Assembly: GCF_027912535.1 (NCBI RefSeq)
Contig: NZ_CP115465.1
Coordinates: forward strand, 3,102,260-3,166,259
Length of the DNA stretch: 64,000 bases
Direction: 5' to 3'
Source: Brevundimonas sp. NIBR11
Lineage (GTDB): Bacteria; Pseudomonadota; Alphaproteobacteria; Caulobacterales; Caulobacteraceae
Positions 61,558-64,000 of this stretch are shown here, one piece after another. The notes beneath the pieces were generated by a model. That model saw nothing but the letters and a program-made list of their open reading frames with translations. It did no database searches and was not told where the DNA came from. The number at the start of each line of letters is the position of its first letter. Within the stretch, counting starts at the first letter, position 1. Position numbers and translations under genes: made by a program.

Positions 61558-62226
61558 TCAGTGACTGCCGCAGGCGCCGAAATTGGCCAGGTAGCCGGCG
61601 TAGTCGGGCCAGCGGAATCCCATCGGCGCGCGCCGCTCCTCCAGCCGCTCCGGGTCCTCGGTCGGGAAGGGGCGCATGAAGCCATCCACGCACTGCATCT
61701 GGGTGCCCCACCTTTGCGGCCGGCCCTCGGCGACGGCGACCCGGTCCCACATCATGGCGTAGAAGGATTTGCTGGCCTCGCCCCGGTTCGCCATCGCCTC
61801 GATGGCCGGCAGGAAGCGTTTCTGCAGCGCGGTGTCGGCGTGCTGGACGATCAGGAAGGCGCTCGTCGCCGCCTCCTCGCCATAGACGGCGATCGAGAAC
61901 CAGCCCTCGGCCGGGACCATGGTCAGCAGGGCCTCGACATTCTCATCGCTCAGCCGATCGATCTCGGCGTCGACCAGCGCCCGGGCCTCACGCCGTTCCG
62001 CCTCGGGCAGGCCCGACAGATCGATCTCATGGCTGGCGATCGACATCGGCCGCTGGTCCCGCACCAGCAGCGCCTCAAGCCTTTGCCGGTCAGTGGCGTC
62101 CGCGCCCAGCCCGTCATAGGCGCGGCGGCTTTCGGCCACCGCCCTGTCGAAGGCCGCCAGTCGGGCCCGCGCCTCAGGGCTCAGATCGCCGGTCATCAAG
62201 AGAGCGGTCAGGATCCAGATCGACAT
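61558..62226 (-). CDS. DUF6624-type protein
   Basis: 222 residues with a short hydrophobic N-terminus (MSIWILTALLMTGDL) that may be a signal. AEGWFSIAVYGEEAATSAFL, IVQHADTALQKRFLP, and RWGTQMQCVDG match the DUF6624 pattern. Function unknown. Convergent with the XRE gene. Confidence 0.75.
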   Translation of the reverse strand: MSIWILTALLMTGDLSPEARARLAAFDRAVAESRRAYDGLGADATDRQRLEALLVRDQRPMSIASHEIDLSGLPEAERREARALVDAEIDRLSDENVEALLTMVPAEGWFSIAVYGEEAATSAFLIVQHADTALQKRFLPAIEAMANRGEASKSFYAMMWDRVAVAEGRPQRWGTQMQCVDGFMRPFPTEDPERLEERRAPMGFRWPDYAGYLANFGACGSH

Positions 62227-62338
62227 GGCGTTCTCCCGAAGATTGTGGCCACCCTAACCGCACGGCCGTCGTCGGCAATCCGGGTTTCGTCCGTCAGAGC
62301 AGACCGGTATGCAGGCGGTGCATAAGAGGAACAACGCC

Positions 62339-63127
62339 ATGGCCGACACCTATTCCAACATCCTGATCGACCGGCACGCCGACGGGTATGCCCTGGTGAC
62401 CCTCAACCGGCCCGAGGCGCTGAACGCCCTGAACTCGGCCCTGTTCGAGGATCTCGCCGACTTCCTCGACGCCGTCGAGCATGACGACGCGGTGCGCTGC
62501 CTGATCCTGACCGGGTCGGGAGAGAAGGCCTTCGCCGCCGGCGCCGACATCAAGGAGATGTCGGACCAGTCCTATGCCCAGATGTACACGAGCAACTATT
62601 TCGCCCTCGGCCACGACCGGATCACCCGGTTCCGCAAACCCATCATCGCGGCGGTCAACGGCTTCGCGCTCGGCGGCGGCTGCGAGCTGGCCATGCTGTG
62701 CGACTTCATCGTCGCCTCGGACAAGGCCAAGTTCGGCCAGCCGGAGATCAACCTGGGCGTCGCCCCCGGCATCGGCGGCTCCCAGCGCCTGACGCGCCTG
62801 GTCGGCAAGTCCAAGGCCATGGACATGTGCCTCACCGGCCGGATGATGGATGCGGCCGAGGCTTTGGCGTCGGGGCTGGCGTCGCGGGTCGTGCCGCACG
62901 AGACCCTGCTGGACGAGGTCAGGACGATCGCCGCCAAGATCGCCTCCCAGAGCCCGCTGGCCGTCATGGCCAACAAGGAGATGGTCAACGCCGCCCTGGA
63001 GACGACCTTGACGCAAGGAGTTCAGTTCGAACGCCGCCTGTTCCACTCCCTGTTCGCATTCGAGGATCAGAAGGAGGGGATGGCCGCCTTCGTCGAGAAG
63101 CGGAAGCCGGAGTTCAAGGGACGCTGA
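62339..63127 (+). CDS. Enoyl-CoA hydratase/isomerase (crotonase family)
   Basis: 262 residues from ATG 62339 with AGAGGAA upstream. Oxyanion-hole residues in AAGADIKEM and NGFALGGGCELAMLCDFI; catalytic Glu pair region FGQPEINLGVAPGIGGSQRL. Typical short-chain enoyl-CoA hydratase of beta-oxidation. It precedes rpsT, the order seen near dnaA in Caulobacter. Confidence 0.94.
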   Translation: MADTYSNILIDRHADGYALVTLNRPEALNALNSALFEDLADFLDAVEHDDAVRCLILTGSGEKAFAAGADIKEMSDQSYAQMYTSNYFALGHDRITRFRKPIIAAVNGFALGGGCELAMLCDFIVASDKAKFGQPEINLGVAPGIGGSQRLTRLVGKSKAMDMCLTGRMMDAAEALASGLASRVVPHETLLDEVRTIAAKIASQSPLAVMANKEMVNAALETTLTQGVQFERRLFHSLFAFEDQKEGMAAFVEKRKPEFKGR

Positions 63128-63232
63128 GACTCCGCTTGCTCCAGCAGGACCATTCCGCTATAGCCGCCCGCTCTTGAAGATTTCCACGCCGTGGGCAGGG
63201 TGTCCGCGGCGTTTCCGTTGATAGGTTTGACG

Positions 63233-63502
63233 ATGGCCAACAATCCCGGCGCGAAGAAAGCGATCCGCAAGATCGCCGCGCGCACCGAAGTGAACAAGTC
63301 GCGCCGCACCCGCGTCCGCACCTTCCTGCGCAAGTTCCAGGAGGCCGTCGCCGGTGGCGACGCCGCCGCCGCCAAGGGCGCTTTTGTGGAGGCCCAGTCG
63401 GAGCTGATGCGCGCCGTGACCAAGGGCGTGGTTCACAAGAACACCGGCTCGCGCAAAGTCTCGCGCCTGCACGCGCAGCTGAAGAAAATGTCCGCCGCCT
63501 GA
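63233..63502 (+). CDS. rpsT: 30S ribosomal protein S20
   Basis: 89 residues starting [20 protein letters not shown], basic helical protein of normal S20 length ending [12 protein letters not shown]. Binds 16S rRNA. ATG 63233; the longer frame is not needed. It is immediately upstream of the probable dnaA leader. Confidence 0.97.
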   Translation: MANNPGAKKAIRKIAARTEVNKSRRTRVRTFLRKFQEAVAGGDAAAAKGAFVEAQSELMRAVTKGVVHKNTGSRKVSRLHAQLKKMSAA

Positions 63503-63591
63503 CACAGGATTCTTGGCTGCGGCCAAGCCTGAAAAAGGTTGCGCCACGGATCGGAATTTTTCGAACCGTCGTACTAAAGTTATAGGATTTC

Positions 63592-63625
63592 AACGGCGTG
63601 GGTGCGACAGCTCCCGCGCCGTTTT
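63592..63625 (+). terminator. Intrinsic terminator after rpsT
   Basis: AACGGCGTGGG (63592-63602) pairs with CCCGCGCCGTT (63613-63623) with one wobble, followed by TTTT. It lies 90 bp after the rpsT stop. Confidence 0.8.
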
Positions 63626-63971
63626 GCTGTCTGCCGCTAACTGAGCTGGCGACTGTCACGCTTCGCCGGATAGGCGAAACCGAGATTTTCCCAAGCGGGA
63701 TTTGGCTTTAGCGGAGTCAAACAATTTAACTGCAATTCGGCTCGCGAATCAGCGTTGACCCATGACGTTCGGGGCGTAAGTTTTGGCCTCTAACGCACTT
63801 CCATCCCCACACGGATGAAGACGGAGCGGGGACGGATCCCTGCGCCGGCGGGAGACGTCTGTCCGCGAGGCCGCACCCATTTCTGAAGCACCCGCTTCAG
63901 GGATCAGGAGAATGCGTCCCTGAACAGGCCGACCCGGCGTCTGGCCGGAACGAGAAGGGTTCCGGTTGGCA
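63626..63971 (+). promoter_or_regulatory. Probable dnaA promoter and long structured leader
   Basis: Contains two CcrM-type sites, GAGTC (63714-63718) and GAATC (63746-63750), then TTGACC (63755-63760) as a possible -35. The downstream leader forms several hairpins: GAAGC/GCTTC near 63887-63899 and CCGGAAC (63945-63951) with GTTCCGG (63959-63965) around GAGAAGG, a Shine-Dalgarno-like loop. In Caulobacter, methylation of GANTC and the leader both control dnaA. Confidence 0.55.
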
Positions 63972-63982
63972 GTGACCTTTTT

Positions 63983-64000
63983 ATGGCGGGTGAACGGACG
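63983..64000 (+). CDS. dnaA: Possible start of dnaA (cut by window end)
   Basis: ATG at 63983 opens MAGERT to the window edge; a GTG at 63972 in another frame opens VTFLWRVNG. Gene order (enoyl-CoA hydratase, rpsT, then this gene) suggests dnaA, but six codons cannot confirm it. Confidence 0.3.

Overview
The window is gene-dense, GC-rich DNA from an alphaproteobacterium. Gene content points to Caulobacterales, most likely Caulobacter or Brevundimonas: an intact phyR/nepR/ecfG/phyK general stress response locus, a SapC-family protein, a TonB-dependent receptor next to a Zur regulator, and GANTC (CcrM-type) sites upstream of a probable dnaA. The right edge carries enoyl-CoA hydratase, then rpsT, then a long leader that probably belongs to dnaA, so the window seems to end near the replication origin region. 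The genus and dnaA calls are inferences from gene order. No phage, insertion sequence, rRNA operon or CRISPR array was seen. LAYOUT. 1-6.2 kb: a minus-strand housekeeping run obgE, small ORF, nadD, rsfS, rlmH, envC-like, ctpA. 6.5-12 kb: alanine dehydrogenase with a divergent Lrp/AsnC regulator, succinate-semialdehyde-type dehydrogenase, an MHS-type transporter and an entericidin-like lipoprotein. 12-16.4 kb: the stress-response core (phyK, ecfG, nepR divergent from phyR), a membrane protein and a candidate stress sRNA resembling GsrN. Four EcfG-type promoters (GGAAC-N16-CGTT) lie here. 16.4-22.8 kb: oxidoreductase, MaoC-like protein, SapC protein, zinc-type TonB receptor and zur sharing a palindromic operator, and a hydrolase. 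22.8-29 kb: etfBA, an SdpR/SdpI-like pair, two amidohydrolases, a YaiI-type protein and arfB. 29-37 kb: EF-hand lipoprotein, ubiB/ubiE, Crp/Fnr regulator, pterin dehydratase with an SDR, a DUF885 lipoprotein and tRNA-Arg(CCG). 37-43 kb: Gfo/Idh/MocA oxidoreductase, nrdB, AraC regulator, map with a ParD-like partner. 43-51 kb: GST, nucleotidyltransferase and phosphoesterase, MASE1 hybrid kinase, secreted proteins, PAP2 phosphatase. 51-64 kb: nrdA, outer-membrane protein, corA, CHAP protein, acyltransferase, IPTL-CTERM protein, mutM, an XRE/membrane-protein pair, enoyl-CoA hydratase and rpsT. HOW IT FITS TOGETHER. PhyK should phosphorylate PhyR, which then sequesters NepR and frees EcfG. The EcfG promoters would feed back on both halves of the locus and drive the sRNA and the membrane protein. 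nrdA and nrdB lie about 11 kb apart on opposite strands, yet each has two NrdR-box-like palindromes spaced 31 bp. Dispersed inverted-repeat elements sit at gene ends. The most distinctive is a family of four (near 1.7, 17.9, 54.2 and 60.2 kb) built on GTAGGGCTTAGGGCTTAG-like arms; in three of the four copies the repeat itself supplies the TAG stop codon of the gene before it. Start codons were adjusted where a Shine-Dalgarno sequence, signal peptide or promoter gave a reason. All regulatory sites were found by eye and none has been tested.
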